The notes: generated from the letters alone by a model not told the origin. A stretch of DNA of 64,000 nucleotides from Rathayibacter tritici (GCF_002932875.1 NZ_PSWS01000023.1:35130-99129); one strand, 5' to 3'. Shown: positions 52,713 through 60,930, counted from the stretch's first letter. Numbers and translations: made by a program.

Positions 52713-52788
52713 TTTCGGCTCGCGGAACCGTGTTCGGCTCGCAGAAATCGACGCCTTCTGCGAGCCGAGCGCGTTTCTGCGAGCCGAA
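52713..52788. repeat. Palindrome array, CTCGCAGAA family
   Basis: TTCGGCTCGCAGAAA (52733-52747) and its exact complement (52774-52788) flank an extra inverted copy TTCTGCGAGCCGA (52756-52768). A degenerate direct copy (TTTCGGCTCGCGG) begins at 52713. It lies between the permease and regulator genes and can fold as alternative hairpins. Probably a terminator or REP-like element. Confidence 0.65.
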
Positions 52789-52891
52789 GGTGCGCGGCGC
52801 CGCTCGCACCCCCTCGCACCGGGGGCGCCGCGGACGAGCCGACTCCTGCGGCCCTCGGCTAGCCTCAGAAGCACCCGCGAGGAAGGCCCGC

Positions 52892-53917
52892 ATGACAGAC
52901 GACACCGCCTCGGCGGCACCGACGCTCGAAGCCGTCGCCGCGCTCGCGGGAGTCTCCCGCGCCACGGTCAGCCGGGTCGTCAATGACTCGCCACGCGTGA
53001 AGGACGGCGCCCGCACCGCCGTGCTCGCCGCGATCGACCAGCTCGGCTACGTCCCGAACCGCGCCGCGCGCTCCCTCGCCAGCCGCCGCACGCAGACCGT
53101 CGCGCTCGTGGTGCCGGAGTCGGCGGCGAAGGTGTTCGCGGATCCGTTCCTCGCCTCGGTCGTGCAGGGAGCCGCGATGGCCTTCGTCGGTACGGAGTAC
53201 ACGCTCACCATCGTGATCGCGTCGGAGGCGGCGCCCGAGAAGACGCGGCGCTACCTGCTCGGCGGCAACGTCGACGGCGCGCTCGTTGTCTCGCACCACA
53301 GCGGCGACCACTCCTACGCGCAGCTCGGCGCCTCCCTCCCCGTGGTGTTCGGCGGGCGGCCGCTGACGGAGGACGGCGGCAGCTACTTCGTCGACGTCGA
53401 CAACACCGGAGCGGCGCACGCCGTCACCCAGCACCTCCTGAGCCTGGGCCGCACGGCTCCTGCGATGATCGCGAGCCGCCAGGACATGCCCGCCGCCATC
53501 GATCGCCTAGCGGGCTGGCGCTCGGCCGTCACGGCCGCCGGTCTGGATGCCTCGGCCGTCGAGTACGGGGACTACTCGCCCGAGGACGGCGCCTACGCGA
53601 TGCGCCGCCTCCTCGACTCCGGCCGGCCGATCGACGCGGTCTTCGCCTCCAATGACCAGATGGCGGCGGGCGCCCTGACCGCGTTGCGCGAGCGCGGCCT
53701 CACGGTGCCGGTCGATATCGCGCTCGCGGGCTTCGACGGCGACTACTTCGCCGAGGCGAGCGAGCCGCGCCTGACCACGGTGCGCCAGCCTTCCACGGGA
53801 CTCGGCGAGGCGATGGCCGACGTGCTGGTGCGCCTCCTGGCCGGCGAGGAGGTCCAGCGGGTGACGCTGCTGCCGACCCAGCTGCTGATCCGCGGCTCCA
53901 CGGTCGCCGGAGCGTAG
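52892..53917 (+). CDS. LacI family transcriptional regulator
   Basis: 341 residues. The N-terminal LacI helix-turn-helix (LEAVAALAGVSRATVSRVVN) and hinge helix (VPNRAARSLASRRT) are followed by a periplasmic-binding-protein-like sugar domain (VFASNDQMAAGALTALRERG, LAGFDGDYFAEASEPRLTTV). GAGGAAGG precedes the ATG. It most likely represses the adjacent importer through the CGTGAGAGCGCTCTCACG operators and is released by an imported sugar. Confidence 0.94.
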   Translation: MTDDTASAAPTLEAVAALAGVSRATVSRVVNDSPRVKDGARTAVLAAIDQLGYVPNRAARSLASRRTQTVALVVPESAAKVFADPFLASVVQGAAMAFVGTEYTLTIVIASEAAPEKTRRYLLGGNVDGALVVSHHSGDHSYAQLGASLPVVFGGRPLTEDGGSYFVDVDNTGAAHAVTQHLLSLGRTAPAMIASRQDMPAAIDRLAGWRSAVTAAGLDASAVEYGDYSPEDGAYAMRRLLDSGRPIDAVFASNDQMAAGALTALRERGLTVPVDIALAGFDGDYFAEASEPRLTTVRQPSTGLGEAMADVLVRLLAGEEVQRVTLLPTQLLIRGSTVAGA

Positions 53918-53924
53918 GAGCAGG

Positions 53925-53988
53925 CGCTGAGTCGCCCGGATCGGTCGTGCTGCTCGGCGTGTCGCGGGCCGATCCGGGCGACTCAGCG
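53925..53988. repeat. Intergenic palindrome, GAGTCGCCCG family copy 2
   Basis: CGCTGAGTCGCCCGGATCGG (53925-53944) and its exact complement (53969-53988) form a 20-bp perfect stem with a 24-nt loop. It lies between converging genes and probably acts as a bidirectional terminator. It shares the core GAGTCGCCCG with 31342-31385. The remaining 54000-54095 shows nothing recognisable. Confidence 0.7.
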
Positions 53989-54095
53989 ACGCGGGATCGT
54001 GGCGCGGGTGGTTGTGATGCATGCGGCGGACGGGCTCTCCCCAGTGATCGGGGTTTCCAGGGCCACCGTCACCCTCGGCGGTGCCCCGCTCCGCC

Positions 54096-55004
54096 TCAGC
54101 TGCGCTCGCGCAGGGCAGCGCGCAGACTCCGAGAGCTGCGGAAGCCCGTGCGGTCGGCGACGTCGTCCCAGTCGAGCGGACGCGACGTGCTGTGCGCGGT
54201 CAGGCGCCGGACGACGAGCAGTCTCGCGCGCTTGATCTCGGCTCGGGGCGTGGAGCCGACGGCTGCGAACGCCTCGAAGAGCCGACGCTCCGAGATCGAC
54301 ACGAGGGAGGCGAGCGCTGTGACTGTCAGAGCGCGGTCGGTGCACCGCTCATGGATGATCCGCCGGGCCCTGCGGACGATATCCGCCTCCGCGTTCGAGG
54401 CCATCGCGGCGCAACGGCCCGCCTCGAGAAGCGCGCCGGCAGCCGACGCCTCCAGGGCGAGCATCCAGAGGTGCCAGGCCGGACCGGCCGCACTGAACGC
54501 GGACAGAAAAGCGTTGCTGCTTGCGGCCAGGAAGCGCGTTGCTCCCGTGGCCGGTAGCGGGAGTGCTCCCCAGACGCCGGCGAGTCCGAAGCGCCGCTCG
54601 AAGTCCTCCCCGAGGACGATCTCGATGGTCCCCGTCGACCCGCAGGTGTCGAGCGTGGCGACCACGCTGCCCCGACGCAGGTAGCCCTCTCCCTTGCTGA
54701 TCGTGAACGGTCGGGAATCGGTCGCCACGACGAGGCGGCCGTCGAGGACAAGGGTGAGCGCGAGATCCTCCGCTGTCTGACCGGGACGGGTGCGCAGCCG
54801 CGCAAACGAGTGCCAGAGTCGGGATACGGTGAGTCCACGGGAACGGACAACATCGGCGATGACCCTGCCAGACACCTGATCATCGATCACATCGAATCCG
54901 TTTGCTCTCAGCCACTGCTCAGCCGATCGACCGCTCACTCGGACTCCCCGCTCGATCAGCGGCTCGCTACTGCCTTGAGCCGTCTTTGGCTGCAATCCAT
55001 GCAT
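54096..55004 (-). CDS. AraC-type regulator with R-x-W-H sensor, divergent from secreted protein (module B)
   Basis: 302 residues from the ATG at 55004 (GGGGAG upstream). The sensor has LTVSRLWHSFARLRTRPG (W64-H65) and strands LTLVLDGRLVVATDSR. The C-terminal AraC domain contains ALTVTALASLVSISERRLFE and WDDVADRTGFRSSRSLRAAL. It is a paralogue of the module A regulator and lies in the same head-to-head arrangement with a DGWSI-motif secreted protein (222 bp between starts). It probably regulates that gene and itself. Confidence 0.85.
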   Translation of the reverse strand: MHGLQPKTAQGSSEPLIERGVRVSGRSAEQWLRANGFDVIDDQVSGRVIADVVRSRGLTVSRLWHSFARLRTRPGQTAEDLALTLVLDGRLVVATDSRPFTISKGEGYLRRGSVVATLDTCGSTGTIEIVLGEDFERRFGLAGVWGALPLPATGATRFLAASSNAFLSAFSAAGPAWHLWMLALEASAAGALLEAGRCAAMASNAEADIVRRARRIIHERCTDRALTVTALASLVSISERRLFEAFAAVGSTPRAEIKRARLLVVRRLTAHSTSRPLDWDDVADRTGFRSSRSLRAALRERS

Positions 55005-55099
55005 CCGCTCCCCTTCCCGAACCGTCTCGCGCAGTGACCCTAAGAGACGCAGATGACCACTGATCCTCGGAGGACGTTTTCCCGCGGAACACCGGACGG

Positions 55100-55105
55100 T
55101 AAGAT
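55100..55105 (+). promoter_or_regulatory. Candidate -10 box for the module B secreted gene
   Basis: TAAGAT in the 222-bp divergent region, about 120 bases before the ATG. No clear -35, as expected for an activator-dependent promoter. Confidence 0.35.
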
Positions 55106-55226
55106 GCGGAACACGGTCGCGACGGGCCACAGCACCTGCACTGTTGCGGAGCGCCTCGGCCGGGAACGGCGGGGCGCGGGACCGGGGCAGACCCCCGGTC
55201 GCCCCCCTGATCCCTCGAGGAGAGCA

Positions 55227-55886
55227 ATGACCGACAACCACACCGATCCGACGAAGGACATCGTCCTCGGCGACGGCTGGAGCATCGACGACGCTTCCGG
55301 TACCGGCCGCCGCACGCTCGTGTCTGCCGCTGTCTGGACTGTGCCCGCCGTCGCCGCAGCGATCGCGACTCCGGCGGCGGCCGCGTCCGGGAAACCCACG
55401 ACGACGACAACGAAGAAGGCCGATCTCCGTAACGCCTCCACAACCTGGAACGCGCAGGGCGGGGAAAAGGACATCCCGGCCAACAACACCTTCGGGGCCG
55501 ACAAGGGCCTGGTCGTGCACGCGAAGGTGACGAACGATGGACCGGACACGGTCACCGGCATCACCGTCTGCTTCAAGTTGCCGCACTCCACCCACCAGAC
55601 GAGCCGGACACGCCCGCACTACCCGGTGGCGCGCGGCGGTTGGGAGTATCTCAACGACTACCCGTTCGGCATGGACTGCTGGGTGTTCACCTTCATCAAC
55701 CGCACGCTCACCCTCGCGCCGGGTGAGAGCGCGGAGGTAGACATCGATTACTGGACGACTCCCGACGCCTACCGCGTGGGGGAGAGCATCCACCCGTGGG
55801 TCGACTTCCAGATGGTCAACGGCGAAGACACGAACGAGTTCAACAATGGCGCGTTCACCAACAACGATTACCACGTCCACACCTGA
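55227..55886 (+). CDS. Secreted DGWSI-motif protein (module B)
   Basis: 219 residues. The N-terminus reads IVLGDGWSIDDASGTG, then a twin-arginine-like signal (GRRTLVSAAVWTVPAVA, R28-R29) and an Ala-rich cleavage site near residue 53. After a Thr-rich spacer comes a beta-rich domain resembling bacterial DUF11/CARDB-type surface folds (LVVHAKVTNDGPDTVTGITV, TLTLAPGESAEVDIDYWTT). It has the same N-terminal organisation as the protein at 40928 but an unrelated C-terminal body. GAGGAG precedes the ATG. Probably exported; function unknown. Confidence 0.85.
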   Translation: MTDNHTDPTKDIVLGDGWSIDDASGTGRRTLVSAAVWTVPAVAAAIATPAAAASGKPTTTTTKKADLRNASTTWNAQGGEKDIPANNTFGADKGLVVHAKVTNDGPDTVTGITVCFKLPHSTHQTSRTRPHYPVARGGWEYLNDYPFGMDCWVFTFINRTLTLAPGESAEVDIDYWTTPDAYRVGESIHPWVDFQMVNGEDTNEFNNGAFTNNDYHVHT

Positions 55887-55900
55887 TCCGCGCCACCAGC

Positions 55901-55937
55901 GGAAGGCCCCGCCCGGAACTGGCCGGCGGGGCCTTCC
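55901..55937 (+). terminator. Terminator after the module B secreted gene
   Basis: GGAAGGCCCCGCC and GGCGGGGCCTTCC form a stem of about 15 bp with one bulged C, 14 bases after the stop codon. Confidence 0.8.
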
Positions 55938-56082
55938 GCGTTCCCTGTGCACTCCGCCGGCCGCGAAACCGGCTCCGTTCGAGCTTCCCTGCCGAGCCAT
56001 CGGGACGACCGGGCCCGCCTTCGTCATGTACCGCGGAGCATCGCGGCCACCGGCCACGACCTCCGATCACCTGGAGAAGATC

Positions 56083-56856
56083 ATGACCACCGCTACCCCC
56101 ACCAGTCTCGCCGACGGCTCCTCCGTCACGCACGGCACCGCCACGACGACGATCGCCGACGGCGTGGTCGAGAAGGTCGCGGACAGTGCGGCTCGAGGGG
56201 ACTCCTGCGCGCACGATCGGGGCAACGCCGCCGCCCGCGCCCTCCGTGCCGCGGTCACCGCGCAGGACCGCGGCCAGGGCATCTCCGTCGAGGTCGGCGA
56301 GGGGCAGGTTGCTGCCTCCCTCACCGTCGTGACGGCTCCCCTCACTGCCGGCCGGGCGCTCGACCCGCGGCTGGTGCGGCTCACGACGCATTCGTCCCGC
56401 ACCGGATCGGCGATCGCCCTCGCCGTCCTGCTCATCCTCCTGTTCGTGTGGCTGGGCACGGAGGCGGTCCTCGCCGTCCTCGGCCGCCCCGCGCTGTTCG
56501 TGGCCCCCCAGGACGGAGCGTCGTCGCTGCTGACCGCGGCCGCTGTTCCCATCGCGCTGACCGCCGCCGCCGGTGCCGTGCTGGCTCTGGTCGGGCTCGT
56601 CCTAATCGTCGTGTCGCTCGCGTCCAACCGCCGCGAGGGGTCGCCGCCGCGATGGCGACGCTCGTCCGCTCGATCTGGCCCCGGTTCGCGGCGGCCTTCG
56701 CCAGGGTCGACCGGGCGCGGCACGCGATCCCGGGCTTTCGCCGGTATCTGGGGCGGAACGACGCTGCCGGAGTACCGCGGACGCGGGCTCTACGGCCTCG
56801 TCCGCGTCTCGACCACGCCCCGGTCCCGCCGGCGCCGGACGCACAACGAAGGCTGA
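56083..56856 (+). pseudogene. Asp23/Gls24 N-terminus fused to DUF6286-like membrane segment (deletion scar)
   Basis: Residues ~1-85 match the N-terminal half of an Asp23/Gls24 alkaline-shock protein (TTTIADGVVEKVADSAARG, QGISVEVGEGQVAASLTVV). The frame then continues into a two-helix membrane region like DUF6286/AmaP (IALAVLLILLFVWLGTEAVL, VLALVGLVLIVVSLASNRRE), and after about residue 190 becomes low-complexity and out of register. In relatives these are separate neighbouring genes, so an internal deletion probably joined them. It could still be translated; a functional fusion is possible but less likely. Confidence 0.65.
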
Positions 56857-56905
56857 GAGCCCGGATATGCACGTTTTCGGCATTCGGGCGGTCCCTCAGC
56901 CTTAG
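56843..56905. repeat. Intergenic inverted repeat, CACAACG family copy 2
   Basis: The left arm CACAACGAAGGCTGAGA begins at 56843. Its AAGGCTGAG (56849-56857) pairs with CTCAGCCTT (56895-56903). The left arm matches 14 of 17 bases of the copy at 32836. It lies between converging genes. Confidence 0.5.
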
Positions 56906-56918
56906 ATACGAATGCCGA

Positions 56919-57341
56919 TCAGCTCGGAGACGTGATCTCGAGCGCGATGTTGTCGGGATCGCGGAACTCGAGGATGCTCGCGCCGCCGGTGTCCTTGATC
57001 GGCTCGTGCGCGATACCGAGGTCGTCGAGCACGGCCGCGGCGGCTTTCAGCGCGTCGAGGTCGGGCACCGTGAAGCTGACGTGGTCGAGTCCGACGCGGT
57101 CCTCATCGAAGTGGTCGTCTCCCGGAGCGACGGGGCGAAGGCCCAGCAGTCCGCCCGGGAACTGGTAGATCACTCCGCCGAAGACGAAGGCCAGCGTGTC
57201 CTTCTCCTCCTGCGAGGCCTCCGCGGGCGGCGCCTCGAAGGCGACGTCGAAGCCGAAGACGGAGTCGTAGAAGGGGCGCGAGACGGCGATGTCGCGAACG
57301 GTCAGACGGACGTGGTTGTAGTCGACAACAGGGATCGGCAC
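56919..57341 (-). CDS. VOC (glyoxalase/bleomycin-resistance fold) family protein
   Basis: 140-residue vicinal-oxygen-chelate fold protein with the usual two beta-alpha-beta-beta-beta modules. VDYNHVRLTVRDIAVSRPFY and GLDHVSFTVPDLDALKAA supply metal-ligand histidines, and ILEFRDPDNIALEI carries a C-terminal glutamate. This suggests a metal-dependent lyase or dioxygenase. Substrate unknown. GAGAGG is upstream of the ATG. It follows the FAD oxidoreductase gene on the minus strand by about 110 bases. Confidence 0.88.
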   Translation of the reverse strand: MPIPVVDYNHVRLTVRDIAVSRPFYDSVFGFDVAFEAPPAEASQEEKDTLAFVFGGVIYQFPGGLLGLRPVAPGDDHFDEDRVGLDHVSFTVPDLDALKAAAAVLDDLGIAHEPIKDTGGASILEFRDPDNIALEITSPS

Positions 57342-57453
57342 GGAAGTTCCTCTCGGCGGGACGAGCCGGAGTGCCCGTCTCCAGGGGTTCGGAGACGGCC
57401 CGGCGCCGGTTCGGGGCTGGCGCCGACGCCGGGGATCGAGTAGCGCCGGCGCG

Positions 57454-58875
57454 TCAGTCCAGCTCGGTCGGCCGCGCCGGCTCGGCCAGCAGCGCGCGCG
57501 CTGCCATCCCGATCACCGCGCTGTAGGTGGGGTAGGCGAAGCGGACGCTCGCGAGCGTCGCGAGATCGACTCCGGCTGCCATCGCCGTGGTCACCGACTG
57601 GACGACCTCGATCGCGTTCTCGCCGACCGCGTGCGCGCCGAGCAGCAGCTCGCGGCGCCGGTCCGCGATCAGGGTGAGGAATCCGCTCTCGCGGTCGTCG
57701 ATGACGGCGCGGTCCAGGTCCGAGAACGGCACCGAGGCGACGACGCACTGCGGGTCGCGCTCGCGGGCCTGCTCCTGCGTGAAGCCGACCCCCGCGTAGT
57801 CCGGGTCCGTGAATCCGCCGGCCGGCAGGAGGAACTGGGGGGTGCGCCGGTTCGCACCGAGTACCGCGTTCTCGGCCGCCGCCTCCGCCTCGAACTGCGC
57901 CGCCTGCACGAGCATGTCGCGTCCGTTCGCGTCACCGACCGCGAAGATGTGCGGCACGACGGTGCGGAAGTACTGGTCGGCGGGGAGCGCCGAGCGGACG
58001 ACCTCGATACCCGCCTTTTCGAGCCCCAGATCCTCGACGTCGGCGGGCCAGCCGGTGGCCATGATCACCACGTCGACCTCGGCGGTGCGTGACTCCTCGC
58101 TCTCGCGCCACTGGATCGCGAGCGCCCCGTCGCCCTGCCGCTCGAGCCCCGAGACCGTCTCGATTCCGGTGTGCACGCGCACGCCCTGGCGCGCGAAGGC
58201 GCCGGAGACATGCTCGGAGATGCTGGAGTCGGAGGTCATCAGGATCCTCGGTGCCACGTCGAGCAGCGTCACCTCCGAGCCGAAGGCGTTGAACACCGTG
58301 ACGAGCTGAGCGCCCGTGTTGCCGCCGCCGATCACCGCGACGCGGCGGGGCAGCTCGGTCAGGCCGAGCACGTCCTCCGGCACGGTCGCCAGCTCGGCGC
58401 CCGGGATCGGCAGCCGCCGCGAGTGCCCGCCGACGCAGATCAGGATGGAGCGCGCGCGGATCCGCCGACCGCTGTCGAGCACGAGGGTGCTCTCGTCGAC
58501 GAAGCGGGCGCGGCCCTCGTGGATCAGGTCGACCCCCGCCTCCTCGAACCGCTGCGCCTCGCGCTTGATCGAGCGCACCAGGTCGACCCGCTCGTGCACG
58601 TGGCGCACGGTCGCCGCCCAGTCGAGGGTCGGCGTTCCGACGTCGATCCCGTAGTCGCCGGCGGAGCGGGTCTCGCGCATCATCCGAGCCGTCTTCGCGA
58701 GGACGCGGGTGGGCACGCAGCCCGTGTTGACGCAAGTGCCGCCGACGCGCGCGGCCTCGAGCACGACGACGCGCGCTCCGAGCTCGGCGGCGCGGAGGGC
58801 GGCGGCCGTCCCCGCCGGTCCTGCGCCGATGACGGCGACGTCGTACTCGGCCTGCTCGGGAATGCTGTCGGGCAC
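57454..58875 (-). CDS. NAD(P)/FAD-dependent oxidoreductase (dihydrolipoamide dehydrogenase/mercuric reductase family)
   Basis: 473 residues. FAD-binding VIGAGPAGTAAALRAAELGA, redox cysteines in GGTCVNTGCVP, the second dinucleotide-binding site AVIGGGNTGAQLVTVF and the FAD signature HIFAVGDANGRDM are in order. It lacks the C-terminal H-P-E catalytic dyad of lipoamide dehydrogenase (the corresponding region reads ARSVRFAYPTYSAVIG-like), so it is better described as a soluble transhydrogenase/uncharacterised disulfide-reductase-like protein. The GTG at 58875 has GGAGG. Confidence 0.87.
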   Translation of the reverse strand: MPDSIPEQAEYDVAVIGAGPAGTAAALRAAELGARVVVLEAARVGGTCVNTGCVPTRVLAKTARMMRETRSAGDYGIDVGTPTLDWAATVRHVHERVDLVRSIKREAQRFEEAGVDLIHEGRARFVDESTLVLDSGRRIRARSILICVGGHSRRLPIPGAELATVPEDVLGLTELPRRVAVIGGGNTGAQLVTVFNAFGSEVTLLDVAPRILMTSDSSISEHVSGAFARQGVRVHTGIETVSGLERQGDGALAIQWRESEESRTAEVDVVIMATGWPADVEDLGLEKAGIEVVRSALPADQYFRTVVPHIFAVGDANGRDMLVQAAQFEAEAAAENAVLGANRRTPQFLLPAGGFTDPDYAGVGFTQEQARERDPQCVVASVPFSDLDRAVIDDRESGFLTLIADRRRELLLGAHAVGENAIEVVQSVTTAMAAGVDLATLASVRFAYPTYSAVIGMAARALLAEPARPTELD

Positions 58876-59003
58876 GGGGACCTCCGGTTCTGGGTGTCCC
58901 ACGATCCTGCCGGGCCTCGCGACTAGACACCCGGTCTTGACAGGCCCCGCGCCCCAGGCGATCGCTGTCCGCGCCCTGCCGGGACCGCTCCCGCCGCCCG
59001 TGA

Positions 59004-59603
59004 GCAGTTCACCTGCGGCCTGCACGTGCACGTCGGCGTCGCGTCGCCGGAGGAGGGGATCGCGGTGCTCGACCGGCTGCGCGCTCTCCTCGCGCTGAGC
59101 ACCAACTCCCCTCTGAACTCCGGGGTCGACACCGGATTCGCCAGCTGGCGCTACCAGTCGTGGGGGCGCTGGCCGACGGCCGGACCGGTCGGGATCTGGG
59201 GCGACCTGGCGCAGTGCACGCCGAAGACTCCGCGCTGATCGGCGTCCTGATCCGGGCGCTCACTGAGACCGCGGTCCGCGACGAGAGCGTCGGAGTCCCG
59301 CCCGTGCCGCTGCCGACTCCGGTGATTGCCGTCTCCTCCTGGCTGGCGAGCCGCCACGGCACGACCGGTGACCTGATCGATCCAGTCGAGGGCTGCCCGG
59401 CTTCCGCCTCCACGGTGCTGACGCGCCTGCTCGATCACGCGGGACGGGCGCTGGCGGAGGCGGGCGACGAGGAGGTCGCAGCGCGCGGCGTCGAGCGAGT
59501 CCTGGCGCGCGGCACGGGGGCCGAGCGGCAGCGTGCGGTGTGGGCGCGAACGGGCGCGGCGGCTGCGGTGATCGCGGACGCGGCGGAGGCGACGCGGGCG
59601 TAG
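59004..59603 (+). pseudogene. Carboxylate-amine ligase (GCS2/YbdK family) pseudogene
   Basis: Two fragments of a glutamate-cysteine-ligase-like enzyme. The first ([40 protein letters not shown]) ends at 59238. The second, in another frame from about 59214 ([50 protein letters not shown]), ends at 59603. The N-terminal ATP-binding half and about 100 middle residues are missing. The active-site HVHVG survives in fragment one. Confidence 0.8.
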
Positions 59604-59607
59604 CGGC

Positions 59608-60426
59608 TCATGGTTCGGCCGGCGGCGTTTCCGGCTCAGGAGTCTCGGGCACCAGCTGGTAGCCGCCCTCGATCGTTCCGTCCGGGCGGAGCAGGATCTG
59701 CGTGTAGACGGGGGCGCCGCCACGGAGGGTTGTGCCGCTGACGCGCAGCGGCTCCCCGGCGAAGAACGCCTCCGAGCCGGTGCAGCCGGCGAAGAAGGAC
59801 TCGTCCGGGCGCTGCACCGCGAGGCAGACCGTGGTCCCGTTCGGCTCCGTGATCAGCAGGCGATCGTTCTCCGCGGTGTCAAACCCGGAACCATAGATGA
59901 CGGCCTCCCTGGCGAGCAGGGCGAGGCCCGGCGGGACGTCGGTGGTCGGCTGCCAGCCCTCGACGAGCGTGGCGAAGCGGTCGGCGGGGTCCACGGACGC
60001 GGTCGGCGCGGTCACGGGATCGGGCGGCGGCGGGAGGAGAAGCGCGATGGGGATGATCGCGCCGACCGCGGCTCCACCGATGATCGCGCCGGCGAGTACG
60101 AGGCGGCGGCGAGGGTGCTGTGTGCGGGGGGCCCGCTGGTCGGAGTGCACGGTGCGCGACGGAGGAGTCGCGGGGATCGGGAGTGCAGTCGCGGACAGCG
60201 GGAGCGCAGTCGCGGGCTGCGGTGGGTCCTCCGTCACAGGTTCCTCAGTGCGCGCGGCGGCGGGATGGGTGGCCGGCCGCGTCGCTTGCGAAGGGACGTC
60301 CTCCGCGTTCAGTTCGCCGAGCCGGCGCAGCGCCACGCCACGCTCGTCCCGGTCGGCGCCGTCGTCGCGGGGTCGGGCCGACAGGATCCGCTCGAGATCC
60401 CGGCGCTCGTCGTCCTCGGCCTGCAC
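59608..60426 (-). CDS. Single-pass membrane protein of unknown function
   Basis: 272 residues. The N-terminal 115 residues are a charged, proline-rich cytoplasmic region (ERILSARPRDDGADRDE, then PQPATALPLSATALPIPA). One transmembrane helix follows (VLAGAIIGGAAVGAIIPIAL, residues ~112-135), then an extracytoplasmic domain with two cysteines (TTVCLAVQRPDESFFAGCTG). The organisation resembles an anti-sigma or envelope-stress protein, but no zinc-binding HxxxCxxC is present. Function unknown. Confidence 0.7.
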   Translation of the reverse strand: MQAEDDERRDLERILSARPRDDGADRDERGVALRRLGELNAEDVPSQATRPATHPAAARTEEPVTEDPPQPATALPLSATALPIPATPPSRTVHSDQRAPRTQHPRRRLVLAGAIIGGAAVGAIIPIALLLPPPPDPVTAPTASVDPADRFATLVEGWQPTTDVPPGLALLAREAVIYGSGFDTAENDRLLITEPNGTTVCLAVQRPDESFFAGCTGSEAFFAGEPLRVSGTTLRGGAPVYTQILLRPDGTIEGGYQLVPETPEPETPPAEP

Positions 60427-60528
60427 CCCGCCAGTATGGCGGCGCGGACGCCGAAACGGTCCGATGCCTCCCGAGGCGCCGCGTTGTCGGCGGTGTCTCG
60501 GCGGCAGCGGGCCGTCTCGGTGCGGGCG

Positions 60529-60639
60529 TCAGCCCGACGGGTTCTCGACCGGGTCGCCCTCGGGGTCGGTGGCCGTCTCGGGGTCGACGTGCTCGGGATC
60601 GGTGGTCTGCGGGTCCTCGGGAGTGTTCTTCTCGGTCAT
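60529..60639 (-). CDS. Small acidic D-P-E-rich protein
   Basis: 36-residue reading frame with a strong GGAGG site before the ATG at 60639 (opens MTEKNTPEDPQTTDPEHVDP). It is almost entirely Asp, Glu, Pro and Thr, with no hydrophobic core, so it should be disordered. Similar short acidic proteins are annotated in Microbacteriaceae. Function unknown. The ribosome-binding site and codon bias argue that it is real. Confidence 0.6.
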   Translation of the reverse strand: MTEKNTPEDPQTTDPEHVDPETATDPEGDPVENPSG

Positions 60640-60736
60640 CGGATCCTCCTTGTCGCTGGATGCGGAACGTGCGGACATCGTTCACGCTACGGCGCACGTC
60701 GCGGACACCGCGCCCGGTTGACTCCGCCGCCTGCGC

Positions 60737-60809
60737 TGCGCAACGAAGGCTGGGGGCGCCGCAACGGCTCCGGGGAGCGCTCCAGCCCGCTCCTGACCTT
60801 GGTTGCGCA
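60737..60809. repeat. Intergenic inverted repeat, CACAACG family copy 3
   Basis: TGCGCAACGAAGG (60737-60749) pairs with CCTTGGTTGCGCA (60797-60809) with one mismatch. The arm continues as GCTGGGGG and resembles the arms at 32836 and 56843. Unlike those, it lies between divergent genes. Confidence 0.4.
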
Positions 60810-60930
60810 CTGCGTTGCGCTGTCCCCGCCGACGCTCGTGCCAGCCACGCGCCTCCGCCGCAAGGCCTGGCAGCGCTCTCACGCGAATTCGTACGCTGAG
60901 CCCACCCGAGTCGAGGAGCTGCAGCGCCAC

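Noticed and set aside
53989-54095. Possible small beta-rich peptide between the palindrome and the module B regulator
   Set aside because: About 35 codons without start or ribosome-binding site in either strand.
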